64,000 nt of DNA, taken from NCBI RefSeq assembly GCF_038051995.1, contig NZ_CP150290.1:483501-547500 (forward strand). Reading direction: 5' to 3'. This DNA is from Paenibacillus sp. FSL H8-0537 (lineage in GTDB: Bacteria > Bacillota > Bacilli > Paenibacillales > Paenibacillaceae). The position numbers and the translations under genes are program-made. The notes beneath the pieces are model-generated. The model was not told the DNA's origin. It made no database searches and was given only the letters and a program-made list of their open reading frames with translations. Positions 7,978 to 16,981 of this stretch are shown here, piece after piece. Each line of letters opens with the position of its first letter. The stretch's first letter is position 1.

Positions 7978-9324
7978 TTACGGTTTGAGCTGCTGCTGCG
8001 TTTTCTGCTGCTTATGCAAGAGCGGCCTGACCACATACCAGAAATAGAGGGCGCTAATAAGCATAACGATAGCGGTAATGAGAAAAGGGAGCTGGACATT
8101 TTTGTGCTCCAGCATTAATCCTGTTGCATAGGCAGCCGCCGCGCCGCCGATACTGCGGAACAGAGAGCGCAATCCCGCAAAGCTGTTGCGGTCCTCGTCC
8201 GGGAGCGCCGACATCGTGTTGCTGTCGATCAGCGTATTAAGGAAGGCGAACAGCCCGCCTCGCAGCAGCAGAGCGCCAGCAAACAGGCTAACCGAGCTCG
8301 TTACGGACAGCACCGCTGCACTTATAATGATAAGCGCGAACAGCAGCATATACGTTTTCACCTCGCCGAGCCTGGACAAGATTGAAGGCACGAGCAAGGT
8401 GGCGATGAATAAGAAGAAATAATGGGCTGCGAGCAGCGATGATACGGCTTCGTTTTCCCAATCGAGCTGGTACTTTACGATGACGTTCAGGAAGGGCATG
8501 GTTAAAGCGCCAGCAATGCCGGATATGAAAATAAACCCGGACAGCAGCCAAACTTGCTTCGTCGGCAATAGTTGAGCGAGTGAACGAGTGAATTTACGCG
8601 AAGCGGATTTTTCCATAACTGCCGCCCGATTCACGCTACCTGCTCCCGTTTTCCTAGCATTCGCTGCCGCTGTTGATCGATCATCTCCCGGGTGGTGTGC
8701 CTCCTGCGTTTGCTGCTTCACTACAGCGTGGCGGTCAGAAGGCAGCTTCAAGCCGCGAATGATCGCAAGCAGCAGCATGAATATCGCCGCCAGCCACAGC
8801 TGCGGCTCATAGTTATCTTCAGGCGTGCCAAGCCAGCGGGGCAAATACCCGCCGAGCAGCGTACCGCCGATGTTGAAGAACATAAATACTGCAAGAAACA
8901 GGCTGTAAGCCTGCGTTTCCGATTCCCGTGACCGATTATATTGAAACAACAGCTGTGTTTCCGTTGCGACAATGAATACGATGCCGCAGGACAGCATAGC
9001 CTGAGCGCAATAATATAGAAGCAAGTGGTCGCTCACTGCAAACAGCGCAAAGCTGCCGGACATCAAGCTGATGCCGATGACCATAATGCGCTTTCGCCCC
9101 AGACGCCCTGCCAGCATGCTGGCGGGGATGCCGACTGCTCCTCCAATTAAGGTGCTGACCGATGTCAGGTGGCCGATTGCCTCCTCATTCACACCCTTGG
9201 ATAAAAAATATAAATTCAGCACAAGGCTCGACAGCCCCATGGTCATTCCAAAGCATATTTCGCTAAAAATCAGCCATTTTGCAGCGGGCGCAAGCTGTTT
9301 AATGGCCTTGCCGTATCCAAACAT
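7978..9324 (-). CDS. MFS transporter
   Basis: 448 aa, about 12 membrane segments. The start ATG 9324 has GGGGA 5 nt upstream; the open frame begins four codons earlier at a TTG. The MFS loop 2-3 motif appears as GIPASMLAGRLGRKRIMVIG. A hydrophilic loop of about 60 residues between segments 6 and 7 (near KQQTQEAHHPGDD) matches the usual central loop. The substrate is unknown; most relatives are annotated as drug or sugar efflux proteins. It is transcribed alone, convergent with the ABC operon. Confidence 0.88.
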   Translation of the reverse strand: MFGYGKAIKQLAPAAKWLIFSEICFGMTMGLSSLVLNLYFLSKGVNEEAIGHLTSVSTLIGGAVGIPASMLAGRLGRKRIMVIGISLMSGSFALFAVSDHLLLYYCAQAMLSCGIVFIVATETQLLFQYNRSRESETQAYSLFLAVFMFFNIGGTLLGGYLPRWLGTPEDNYEPQLWLAAIFMLLLAIIRGLKLPSDRHAVVKQQTQEAHHPGDDRSTAAANARKTGAGSVNRAAVMEKSASRKFTRSLAQLLPTKQVWLLSGFIFISGIAGALTMPFLNVIVKYQLDWENEAVSSLLAAHYFFLFIATLLVPSILSRLGEVKTYMLLFALIIISAAVLSVTSSVSLFAGALLLRGGLFAFLNTLIDSNTMSALPDEDRNSFAGLRSLFRSIGGAAAAYATGLMLEHKNVQLPFLITAIVMLISALYFWYVVRPLLHKQQKTQQQLKP

Positions 9325-9458
9325 AACGATCCCCAATCTGATGATGAACAGTGCTTTCGTTAAACGACTCTACTGCTTCCCATGTGGAATTTTAACTTTC
9401 ATGAAGTATAACATGAGCGGTTAGAAGCGTATAGAAGTCTAGGGGATGAACGATTATA

Positions 9459-9968
9459 ATGAATTCTATCCATTCTTTCAAAGAAAGCGGTGTAACCATG
9501 AACGGCTCTGTGTATATATTTATTATTTTGATCGCCGGACTGATTTTATGGAGGAGAACGCGCAGCTTTTATCGTCCGATTCGCGGCAGCGGCATACGGC
9601 TGCTGCTTCCCCTCCTTTTCATGCTGCCAGGCATGATGCTTTTCCTCAATCCCCGCATCCATGCGCCGCTGCTGGAGTGGATTGCAGCTATTGTTATCGG
9701 TTTAGCGCTGTCGATACCACTCATCTGGACGACCAATTATGAGGTGCGCGAGGATCAGCAAATTTATGCGAAAAAGAATATGGGCTTCATCGTCGCTTTT
9801 CTAGCGATTTTGGGTATTCGCTTGCTGCTGCGGAATTACGTGTCGATGCTCAATCCGGAAACGTTCGCCGCCTTGTTTATGGTAATCGCCTTTTCCTATG
9901 TGATTCCTTGGCGCGTCATGTCTTACCTGAAATTCAGAAAGCTCTTAAGAGGACGGCTTGTGGCGTAG
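9459..9968 (+). CDS. CcdC-family membrane protein (DUF1453)
   Basis: 169 aa (156 if ATG 9498 is used). Four or five hydrophobic segments. The central TTNYEVREDQQIYAKKN and the later IRLLLRNYVSMLNP and IPWRVMSYLKFRKL fit the CcdC/DUF1453 family, which in Bacillus lies near cytochrome c biogenesis genes although its function is not settled. The 9459 start has AGGGGAT 11 nt upstream; 9498 has only a weak site but begins right at the first membrane segment. A strong terminator follows, so it is a single gene. Confidence 0.8.
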   Translation: MNSIHSFKESGVTMNGSVYIFIILIAGLILWRRTRSFYRPIRGSGIRLLLPLLFMLPGMMLFLNPRIHAPLLEWIAAIVIGLALSIPLIWTTNYEVREDQQIYAKKNMGFIVAFLAILGIRLLLRNYVSMLNPETFAALFMVIAFSYVIPWRVMSYLKFRKLLRGRLVA

Positions 9969-9986
9969 TCTTCTAATGTATACAAG

Positions 9987-10026
9987 CAAGGCAATTGGAC
10001 CTGTAGGAGGTCCGATTGCCTTTTTT
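9987..10026 (+). terminator. Rho-independent terminator after the ccdC-like gene
   Basis: Stem AAGGCAATTGGACCT / AGGTCCGATTGCC with loop GTAGG, followed by a run of six Ts. Confidence 0.88.
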
Positions 10027-10095
10027 CAAATATAAGCATTGATAAGTTACAAGGCATACTCGAAAAGTAAATAATTACATTCATGAGAAAGCTCA

Positions 10096-10142
10096 TTGAC
10101 AGCCTATAGGCTTTTCTCTATTATTAGTGAGAATCATTATTA
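10096..10142 (+). promoter_or_regulatory. nik promoter with a Fur-type box at the transcription start
   Basis: TTGACA at 10096-10101 and TATTAT at 10119-10124 with an exact 17-bp spacer form a near-consensus sigma-A promoter. Immediately downstream at 10128-10142 is TGAGAATCATTATTA, a 7-1-7 inverted repeat matching the Fur box TGATAATNATTATCA at 12 of 14 defined positions. A repressor bound there would cover the start site. Which family member (Fur, Zur or PerR) acts is not determined by the sequence. Confidence 0.65.
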
Positions 10143-10169
10143 CTGAATCGAAACGGAGATAACGACAAC

Positions 10170-11810
10170 ATGATTAGAACGACCAAGAAAACGCTGCTAT
10201 CTATTGCAGCTACGATTTTCCTCGTATCAACCGTGCTTATGGCATGTACGAAGCAGGAAGCGGCTCCAAGTGCTAGCAATGGAACTGCTGAAAACGCAGC
10301 AGTCACAACAGAGAAGGCCATTACGCTATCTTGGCCGCGCGATATTGGAACGATGAATCCCCACACCTATAACCCTTCACAGCTATTTGCCCAATCGATG
10401 ATTTATGAGCCATTGGTTAGCTATAAAGCAGGAGGCAAGCTTGAGCCAATGCTGGCTGAATCATGGACAATTTCGGAGGATGGCAAGGAATATACCTTCA
10501 AGCTTCGTCAAAATGTGAAATTTTCCGACGGAACGTCTTTTAATGCAGCGATCGTGAAGAAAAATTTTGATGCGGTCATGAAAAACCCGAATCTGCACAG
10601 CTGGCTTGGCGTTATCAACGTTCTGGACAAGACGGAAGCTGTTGATGAATACACCTTTAAAATGACGCTGAAGCAGGCGTATTATCCAGCTATTCAGGAT
10701 CTGTCACTCGTTCGCCCCGTTCGTTTCTTGGGTGAAGCCGGTTTCCCGGATGACGGAGATACTTCTAAAGGAATTAAGAAGCCGGTTGGAACAGGACCGT
10801 GGTTGCTGGTTGAATACAAGAAGGACGAATATGCCGTATTCACGCGCAACCCGAATTACTGGGGCGAAAGTCCAAAAATTGATAAAATCACGGTCAAAAT
10901 CATTCCTGACCCAGAAACACGCGTATTGGCGTTTGAAAAAGGCGACCTTGATTTGATTTATGGAGAAGGTGTCATCAGCATGGATGCCTTCAAGCAATTG
11001 AAAGAATCCGGCAAGTATACCACGCAATTGTCCGAGCCGGTCGCAACAAGAAGCTTGCTGCTGAATACAACCAATGACAAGCTTTCCGATTTGCGGGTGC
11101 GTCTAGCGCTCCAATCTGGCTTTAACAAGCAGGCGATGGTTGAAGGGATTACGCTCGGCCTGGAGGAGAAGGCGGATACGATTTTGTCCAAAAACTTCCC
11201 GTACACGGATATCGACGTACAGCCTGTCGCATACAATACGGATCAAGCGACTGCTTACCTAGATGAAGCGGGCTGGAAACTGTCTGCCGGCAAAGCGGTT
11301 CGCGAGAAGGATGGACAGGCATTAGAGCTGGAATTGATCTTCGATAAGACCGATCCGATTCAGAAAGCTATGGCTGAGACGATGCAAGCCGAATGGAGCG
11401 CGATTGGCGTTAAGCTGAACATAACGGGACTTGAGCTCACGACGCAAATAGAGCGCCGGAAAGCGGGCAATTATGACCTTGATTTCTGGAGTAACTATGG
11501 AGCACCTTATGATCCGCATTCCTTCATTAACGTTGTAGCAGAGAAAGGCTGGGGCGTTGCGGAAGCCAATGCTGGCTTACCAATGAAGCAAGAGCTCGAT
11601 CAGCAAATTCATGAGGTGCTTTCCTCGACGGATGAGACGAAGCGCCAGCAGCTTTACAGCTCGATTTTGCTGACGCTGCAGGAGCAATCGGCGATTGTGC
11701 CAATTTCCTATATTAAGAAAACAGTAGTATTCCAAAACAAGGTGACGGACTTTGCGTTCCCTGCGAACCGAGACGAAAATCCTTTTGAAGGAATAAACAT
11801 TAGCCAGTAG
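10170..11810 (+). CDS. nikA: Nickel-type ABC transporter substrate-binding lipoprotein
   Basis: 546 aa, close to E. coli NikA. The signal peptide ends in the lipobox LMAC with Cys26 as lipid anchor. The mature protein matches the NikA pattern: SWPRDIGTMNPHTYNPSQLF, YEPLV, GTGPWLL, NPNYWGESP, IPDPETRVLAFEKGDLDLIYG. This is family 5 (oligopeptide-type) binding fold. NikA-type proteins bind Ni(II), often as a chelate with histidine or a metallophore, so the true ligand could be nickel, cobalt or a metal-metallophore complex. It is the first gene of a five-gene operon behind a promoter with a Fur-type box. Confidence 0.9.
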   Translation: MIRTTKKTLLSIAATIFLVSTVLMACTKQEAAPSASNGTAENAAVTTEKAITLSWPRDIGTMNPHTYNPSQLFAQSMIYEPLVSYKAGGKLEPMLAESWTISEDGKEYTFKLRQNVKFSDGTSFNAAIVKKNFDAVMKNPNLHSWLGVINVLDKTEAVDEYTFKMTLKQAYYPAIQDLSLVRPVRFLGEAGFPDDGDTSKGIKKPVGTGPWLLVEYKKDEYAVFTRNPNYWGESPKIDKITVKIIPDPETRVLAFEKGDLDLIYGEGVISMDAFKQLKESGKYTTQLSEPVATRSLLLNTTNDKLSDLRVRLALQSGFNKQAMVEGITLGLEEKADTILSKNFPYTDIDVQPVAYNTDQATAYLDEAGWKLSAGKAVREKDGQALELELIFDKTDPIQKAMAETMQAEWSAIGVKLNITGLELTTQIERRKAGNYDLDFWSNYGAPYDPHSFINVVAEKGWGVAEANAGLPMKQELDQQIHEVLSSTDETKRQQLYSSILLTLQEQSAIVPISYIKKTVVFQNKVTDFAFPANRDENPFEGINISQ

Positions 11811-11835
11811 CAAGCAGCCAGCAGGGAGGCAATCC

Positions 11836-12780
11836 ATGATTAGCTATATCGGGAAGCGATTGCTCGCAATCGTTCCCATCATTCTTTTTGCCATTCTTAT
11901 TACGTTCGTGCTGATTCATGTTTCGCCTGTAGATCCAGCGGAAGCCTATTTAACAGCTGCCCATATTCACCCGACGGAGGAACTGCTCGCTGAGAAGAGA
12001 CATGAATTTGGTCTGGATCAGCCTTTGCTTGTTCAATATTGGCATACGGTCGTCAAGATGGCGCAGCTTGATTTTGGACTATCGTTTATGACGAATGAGC
12101 CGGTGTGGGAGGATGTGGTGTCGAAAATGCCCGCGACGGTGCAGCTCGCCGTCAGCAGTATTTTGTTTGCGATGCTCGTCAGCATCCCGCTCGGCTTTTT
12201 ATCGGCCATTTATAAAAACAGCGTGATTGATTATTTCAGTAGAGGGCTCTCCTATTTCGGGGCGTCCATCCCGCAGTTTTGGCTCGGTTATTTATTGATG
12301 TTCTTTTTCGCCGTCAAGCTGGATCTGCTTCCCGTAGAAGGCAAAGGCACGTGGGAGCATCTCGTGCTCCCGACGCTAACGCTGTCACTCGCTCTTATCG
12401 CTATCTATACCCGGCTGCTGCGTGCGAGTGTGTTGGAGCAATTGCAGGAGTCGTATGTGATATATGCGAAGACGCGTGGAATCAAACAGCGAATTATTAT
12501 GGTCAAGCATGTGCTGAAAATAGCGATTTCACCCGTCATTACAGGACTTGGCATGAACTTTGGCAAATTGCTGACCGGGACGATTATCGTGGAGCAGGTA
12601 TTTTCCTGGCCGGGGTTCGGTCGTTATTTCGTCGATGCGATTTTCAATCGGGATATTCCGGTCATCCAGTGTTATGTGTTCCTTGCGGCTTGCTTGTTCA
12701 TTATCTGCAATTTAATCGTTGATTTGGTACAGCTTTATATGGATCCCCGAATTTCCCTGAAAGGAAGAACCGACCAGTGA
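11836..12780 (+). CDS. nikB: Nickel-type ABC transporter permease NikB
   Basis: 314 aa. DppB/OppB-type permease with six membrane segments; the N-terminal MISYIGKRLLAIVPIILFAI, then LIHVSPVDPAEAY and the conserved QFWLGYLLM and VFSWPGFGRYFVDAI. It forms the membrane pore with NikC. The start ATG 11836 has AGGGAGG upstream. The stop overlaps the GTG start of nikC by 4 nt. Confidence 0.92.
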   Translation: MISYIGKRLLAIVPIILFAILITFVLIHVSPVDPAEAYLTAAHIHPTEELLAEKRHEFGLDQPLLVQYWHTVVKMAQLDFGLSFMTNEPVWEDVVSKMPATVQLAVSSILFAMLVSIPLGFLSAIYKNSVIDYFSRGLSYFGASIPQFWLGYLLMFFFAVKLDLLPVEGKGTWEHLVLPTLTLSLALIAIYTRLLRASVLEQLQESYVIYAKTRGIKQRIIMVKHVLKIAISPVITGLGMNFGKLLTGTIIVEQVFSWPGFGRYFVDAIFNRDIPVIQCYVFLAACLFIICNLIVDLVQLYMDPRISLKGRTDQ

Positions 12781-13610
12781 TTGCGAGACTACGCACCGTC
12801 CTGAGGGGCCAGAAAGCGATTGCCATATGCACGGCCATTTTACTAGTTTTCGCAATAGTGACCCTTTTAGCTCCATGGATTTCGCCGCATGATCCCATTA
12901 AAGTCAATTTGGCGCTTAAGCTGCAGTCGCCCTCGGCAGACTATTGGCTCGGTACCGACCATTTAGGGCGTGACAATTTTTCGCGTCTGCTGCATGGCGC
13001 CCGTATTTCGCTTGGCCTAGCGTTCCTGATTTTCATTGCCTCCCTGGGGATTGGCTTAGTGATAGGAACCATCGCAGGGTACAGAGGGGGCTGGCTGGAT
13101 GCTTGCCTGATGCGCTTTTGCGAAGCGGTCATGACGATTCCGAATCTCGTGCTCGTACTGGGTATGGTCGGCATTTTTGGACCGGGACTGCTGCAGGTTG
13201 TGCTCGCATTGATGCTGGTACAGTGGGTTTATTACGCCCGCATGTTCCGCGGCATGGTTATCAGCTTAAAAGAACGCCAGTTTATTACCGCCGCTCGAAT
13301 CAGCGGCTCCTCTGAGTGGAAAATTATTAGACGGCATATTATTCCGAATGTGCTGCCGCCGATTTTGGTCATGGGAACGCTTGAAATGGGCTGGGCGATT
13401 ATGGATATTTCGGCTTTATCATTTCTAGGCCTCGGCATTCAGCCGCCGACCCCGGAGTGGGGAGCGATGATTCATGAAGGCAAAGCCTTTATTCGCAGCC
13501 ATCCGGAATTGATGTTATATCCGGGCTTAATGATTTTGCTTGTGGTCATTACATTCAACGTATTAGGCGAGGCGTTGTCGGAGCGGTTTGGGGTAAAACG
13601 ACGGATGTGA
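12777..13610 (+). CDS. nikC: Nickel-type ABC transporter permease NikC
   Basis: 277 aa, GTG start overlapping the nikB stop (GTGA). DppC/OppC-type permease: LAPWISPHDP, YWLGTDHLGRDNFSRLLHGAR, and the EAA-like loop AARISGSSEWKIIRRHIIPN that contacts the ATPases. About six membrane segments. It pairs with NikB. Confidence 0.92.
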   Translation: MIARLRTVLRGQKAIAICTAILLVFAIVTLLAPWISPHDPIKVNLALKLQSPSADYWLGTDHLGRDNFSRLLHGARISLGLAFLIFIASLGIGLVIGTIAGYRGGWLDACLMRFCEAVMTIPNLVLVLGMVGIFGPGLLQVVLALMLVQWVYYARMFRGMVISLKERQFITAARISGSSEWKIIRRHIIPNVLPPILVMGTLEMGWAIMDISALSFLGLGIQPPTPEWGAMIHEGKAFIRSHPELMLYPGLMILLVVITFNVLGEALSERFGVKRRM

Positions 13611-13625
13611 ATAGGAATGAGGCCC

Positions 13626-14459
13626 ATGGTGGAAAAATCTCGCAAGGTACTGCAGGTAAGCGGCTTGCGTGTGAAAGTAAAGTCGGAGCAAGGGATGCTT
13701 TCCCTAGTCGAGGATATTCATTTTGATATTGAGCGTGGCCAGGTGCTAGGCCTTGTAGGAGAGAGCGGCAGCGGCAAGTCGGTAACCTGCAATTCCCTGC
13801 TGCAGCTGCTGGACCCGAAGCATACGACCGTCGAAGGCAGCATTCTATTGAATGGCCGTGAGCTGAATGGTCTGAAGGCGGAGGACATGCGGCGAATACG
13901 CGGCAAAGAAATGTCTTTCATTATGCAAAATCCAATGAATGCTTTTACGCCGGTGTATACGATTGGCGTTCCTTTCATTGAAACGATTCGCACGCATACC
14001 GCCCTTACGAAAAAACAAGCTGCAGAGCTGGCAGTCACCGCGATGGAGGCGATGAATTTGCCTGATCCCGCCAAGCTGCTGAACTTGTATCCGTTCCAGC
14101 TCAGCGGCGGCATGCTGCAAAGGGTCATGATTGCGATATGCATGGTTCTGCGTCCAGCGGTCGTCATTGCAGATGAACCAACAACGGCGCTGGATGTCGT
14201 GAACCAATTGCAGGTGCTGAGAGAGCTGGATCGCCTTCGTGTGGAGCAAGGCACGTCGATCCTGCTCATTTCCCATGATTTAGGTGTCATTTCGGAACTG
14301 GCGGACGAGGTTGCTGTGATGCAGCAGGGGCGGATTGTAGAAAAGGCAGATGTGTTTCAATTGTTTGACCACCCGCAGCATCCATACACGCAGAAGCTGC
14401 TGAATGCCAGACCGAAGCTGCCGGACCATTTGAGCGGGTATTTTGAAAACAGGGGGTAA
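13626..14459 (+). CDS. nikD: Nickel-type ABC transporter ATP-binding protein NikD
   Basis: 277 aa from ATG 13626 (AGGA 9 nt upstream); an ATG at 13617 directly abuts that site and is less likely. Walker A GESGSGKS (45-52), Q-loop MQNPMNAF, signature LSGGMLQRVMIA, Walker B VVIADEPTTALD and switch His in LLISHDLG. The C-terminal HPQHPYTQKLL is typical of the oligopeptide/nickel ATPase family. Confidence 0.9.
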   Translation: MVEKSRKVLQVSGLRVKVKSEQGMLSLVEDIHFDIERGQVLGLVGESGSGKSVTCNSLLQLLDPKHTTVEGSILLNGRELNGLKAEDMRRIRGKEMSFIMQNPMNAFTPVYTIGVPFIETIRTHTALTKKQAAELAVTAMEAMNLPDPAKLLNLYPFQLSGGMLQRVMIAICMVLRPAVVIADEPTTALDVVNQLQVLRELDRLRVEQGTSILLISHDLGVISELADEVAVMQQGRIVEKADVFQLFDHPQHPYTQKLLNARPKLPDHLSGYFENRG

Positions 14460-14462
14460 CGT

Positions 14463-15284
14463 ATGCTGCTGCAGGTAAAGGAAGTCACCCATACCTATGG
14501 TGAGACGAGGCTGCTATGGCGTTCTTCCAAGCGTGCCCCTGTGCTCTCGAATGTTTCTCTTGCTCTGGAGGAAGGCGAATGCCTCGGTCTGCTCGGGACA
14601 AGCGGTGCGGGAAAAAGCACATTAGGCAAAGTGATTCTCGGCTTGGAACGGCCGCAAGCAGGTCAGGTTTTTTTTCAGGGACATGATCTTTATCAATCGA
14701 ATAAAGCGACCCGCAGAGCATTGCGCCGGGATTTGCAAGTGGTGTTTCAGGACTGTTACTCATCGGTCAATCCGCGTGCGACGGCGGAGCAGATTATTGG
14801 GGAGCCATTGGAAAATTATGAGCGTCTGTCCCTGCAGGAGCAAAAAAGAACGATTGGCGGGCTGCTTGAACGGGTCGGCCTGAAGCCGGATGATATGCGG
14901 AAATACCCGAACCAATTTAGCGGAGGCCAATTGCAGCGTATTAATATTGCGAGAGCGATTGCCTTAAAGCCAAAGCTGATTGTGCTGGACGAATCGGTCA
15001 GCAGTCTCGATATGGTGAATCAAACGCATATATTGAGCTTATTAAGCGAGCTGAGGGCGGATTTTGGGCTTTCGTATGTGTTTATTACGCATGATATCAA
15101 AGCGGCCTACTCCATATCGGATAAGCTTGCAGTAATGGAGCATGGGCAAATCGTTGAGATGTGCGACGATAAAGATCAAGTTTTTGCATCCCCTCACAGG
15201 GCCGTGAAAAAACTGCTTGCCGCGATGCTTCCTGAGCATCCTCGCTATCGTTCACGTTCGTTGGGCAGCCGCGCAGAGGCTTAA
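14463..15284 (+). CDS. nikE: Nickel-type ABC transporter ATP-binding protein NikE
   Basis: 273 aa; AGGGGG lies 6 nt before ATG 14463, and the gene starts 3 nt after the nikD stop. Walker A GTSGAGKS (45-52), Q-loop VFQDCYSSVNPR, signature FSGGQLQRINIARA, Walker B LIVLDESVSSLD (Ser in place of the common Pro after DE), switch FITHDIKAA. It forms a heterodimeric motor with NikD. A strong terminator closes the operon. Confidence 0.9.
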   Translation: MLLQVKEVTHTYGETRLLWRSSKRAPVLSNVSLALEEGECLGLLGTSGAGKSTLGKVILGLERPQAGQVFFQGHDLYQSNKATRRALRRDLQVVFQDCYSSVNPRATAEQIIGEPLENYERLSLQEQKRTIGGLLERVGLKPDDMRKYPNQFSGGQLQRINIARAIALKPKLIVLDESVSSLDMVNQTHILSLLSELRADFGLSYVFITHDIKAAYSISDKLAVMEHGQIVEMCDDKDQVFASPHRAVKKLLAAMLPEHPRYRSRSLGSRAEA

Positions 15285-15307
15285 TCGTAGACAAAGAAGA
15301 TCGCAAG

Positions 15308-15357
15308 AAAAGAAGACTCCAGCCCCACTAGTATAGTGGTTTTGGAGTCTTCTTTAT
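15308..15357 (+). terminator. Terminator of the nik operon
   Basis: Inverted repeat AAAGAAGACTCCA ... TGGAGTCTTCTTT with an inner stem around CCACTAGTATAGTGG, followed by a short T-rich stretch. Confidence 0.8.
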
Positions 15358-15434
15358 TTGCATTATTAATGACGGATTCCGCTAAGCACGAATGTGGCAA
15401 GTAGATTCACAGTGGCAGCGAGTACGCTGCCTTG

Positions 15435-16091
15435 TCACATCGCCTTGCTGCCGACGTATTGCTTCTTGCGCACATAGAAGCGGTTAGCTGCCATGCGAAC
15501 GAGCTGATACGTGACCTCAGCGACGAGAATGCCGCCAACAACATCAAGCAGGGAATGCTGCTTAATGAATACGGTAGAGGCGATGATAAGCCACATGAGG
15601 ACGCTCCAGGCGATACGGGAAACGTTACCCAGCTTCAGGTCTCGGTTGATCGTAATGAACAGCAAATAGCTGGTGAGGCAATGCACGCTTGGGAAGCAAT
15701 TAAGCGGAGCATCATTATTATAAATAAACTGTACCAGCGTCAGCGCCAAATTGCTTGGTTCAATGTCCGGGCGCGGCACATACGTAGCAAACAATAGAAA
15801 AATCACATTGCAGCCCATAACGGCAATATTGTAGACAGCTAGAACGCGCCAATAGATTTTGCGGTCAACAATGGCAAAGTAGATAAACGCCAAATACATG
15901 ACAGGCATCCAGCTCATATAAGGAAAGACAAACCAGGAGAGGAAAGGGATTTTTAAGTCAATCCAATAATAGTTGTAATGGACGGTTTCAATGGCACCTG
16001 CATTTCTCCCAATCCATAAGTAAATCAATCCTTGTATATAAATGGTTGATACACCTAATACATGCCACCATCGTAAAAAAAACGACTTCAT
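15435..16091 (-). CDS. PAP2-superfamily membrane phosphatase
   Basis: 218 aa from ATG 16091, with AAGGAGG 7 nt upstream. About six membrane segments. The PAP2 catalytic signatures are present: YVPRP (relic of motif 1), CFPSVHCLTSY (PSxH, motif 2) and KQHSLLDVVGG (HxxxD, motif 3). The layout matches inositolphosphotransferase/PAP2 proteins acting on lipid phosphates at the outer face of the membrane; the substrate is not known. A family I repeat lies just upstream in the same orientation. Transcribed alone. Confidence 0.85.
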   Translation of the reverse strand: MKSFFLRWWHVLGVSTIYIQGLIYLWIGRNAGAIETVHYNYYWIDLKIPFLSWFVFPYMSWMPVMYLAFIYFAIVDRKIYWRVLAVYNIAVMGCNVIFLLFATYVPRPDIEPSNLALTLVQFIYNNDAPLNCFPSVHCLTSYLLFITINRDLKLGNVSRIAWSVLMWLIIASTVFIKQHSLLDVVGGILVAEVTYQLVRMAANRFYVRKKQYVGSKAM

Positions 16092-16133
16092 CACAGCCTC
16101 CTTAAGCGACGCACTTAAAATTTTTAAAAATAT

Positions 16134-16222
16134 TAGCTTATATAAGTATCACACTTATAATGGGCTCATATTTCACCTCGAAACGTTAGCTTTGCCGCCA
16201 GAGGACGGCGACAGTCGTTTAC
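16134..16222 (-). repeat. Family I double-palindrome repeat, copy B (degenerate)
   Basis: On the minus strand: AAACGACTGTCGCCGTCC, then TGGCGGC, a diverged AACGTTTC, and a 3' palindrome TTATAAGTGTGATACTTATA. The element reads towards the PAP2 gene, ending about 43 nt before its start. Its 3' palindrome is like copy C's and unlike that of copies A and D. Confidence 0.75.
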
Positions 16223-16512
16223 GCTAGTCATTTCTCTGCCTTAACTATAGACAATTTAGCTTCCTATTTCAAATTGTATGCGATTTCCCTGATTTCTCCT
16301 GAAACACAATCGCGCTTTCGTGGGCAGGGCGTACAGGCTGTTTCAGCCAGGTTGGTACGTTATCGGGAGAATATGGCAGGATGTTTCTGGATGCCTCCCA
16401 TGAGCTTGTGAGATAGTGGCTAAGCGCATATTATCGGACCAGAGACGGTCTGACCGGATTTTATACATCCTGCAAAGTCCGCTATACTTAAAGAAACCCG
16501 ATCGCTGGGGAG
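16223..16512. other. Intergenic stretch between two family I repeats
   Basis: Nearly 300 bp with no convincing gene. Open frames entering from the right run through the repeat and have no ribosome binding site. It probably holds promoters for one or both flanking genes, but no strong consensus hexamers stand out. Confidence 0.4.
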
Positions 16513-16610
16513 AAGGTGAAACGGCTGTCGCCGTCCTTTGGCGGCGCGGTGCGTTTCAGTCCGAGAAATATAAGCGTAATTATAGTGTGAAACTTATAAC
16601 TCTTATATTT
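16513..16610 (+). repeat. Family I double-palindrome repeat, copy C
   Basis: AAGGTGAAACGGCTGTCGCC start, GC-rich inverted repeat bounded by GAAACG/CGTTTC, conserved AGTCCGAGAAATATAAG junction, then the AT-rich palindrome TTATAGTGTGAAACTTATAA. It ends 23 nt before the start of the small ORF at 16633 and points towards it. Confidence 0.85.
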
Positions 16611-16632
16611 GAACAAAATGGAGGTTACTCAC

Positions 16633-16806
16633 TTGACTTACAAGAAGATGTTGGGACGCCGAAACGAAATTCTGAAACGACACTTGAACTCATTCATTCT
16701 TAAAAATAATCGGGAAGGCTTGAGCGGGCAAGAACACAACTTTTACCAAAGCATGCTCAAGGAGTTGTACCAAGGCGAATCACAGCTGAATGCGATGAAA
16801 AGCTAA
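16633..16806 (+). CDS. Small conserved-looking hypothetical protein
   Basis: 57 aa, TTG start at 16633 supported by GGAGG 8 nt upstream; an in-frame ATG at 16618 overlaps that site and has none of its own. Starts (M)TYKKMLGRRNEILKRHLN, highly charged, likely helical, no membrane segment, no family recognised. A strong terminator follows, which supports a real transcript. It lies directly downstream of a family I repeat. Confidence 0.6.
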   Translation: MTYKKMLGRRNEILKRHLNSFILKNNREGLSGQEHNFYQSMLKELYQGESQLNAMKS

Positions 16807-16868
16807 GCTTATTGAAAACAAATGCGTATGCATCAAAGGATATGCAGGCAAATGGAATAGGGTTACTG

Positions 16869-16902
16869 AAGACTGCTGGGCAATGCCCAGCAGTCTTTTT
16901 TG
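16869..16902 (+). terminator. Terminator after the 57-aa ORF
   Basis: Perfect stem AGACTGCTGGGC / GCCCAGCAGTCT with a tiny loop and a T6 tract. Confidence 0.92.
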
Positions 16903-16916
16903 TCGTGTAGGAAATC

Positions 16917-16968
16917 CATAGCCGAACGCGAGCAGGTTAACAGGCGCTCGGCTATGGTTTGCTTTTTT
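16917..16968. terminator. Second hairpin between convergent genes
   Basis: Stem CCATAGCCGA / TCGGCTATGG with a 22-nt loop, followed on the + strand by TTTGCTTTTTT. It lies just beyond the stop of the minus-strand cyclase-family gene and may serve both directions. Confidence 0.6.
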
Positions 16969-16981
16969 GCGTGCTAAGTAC

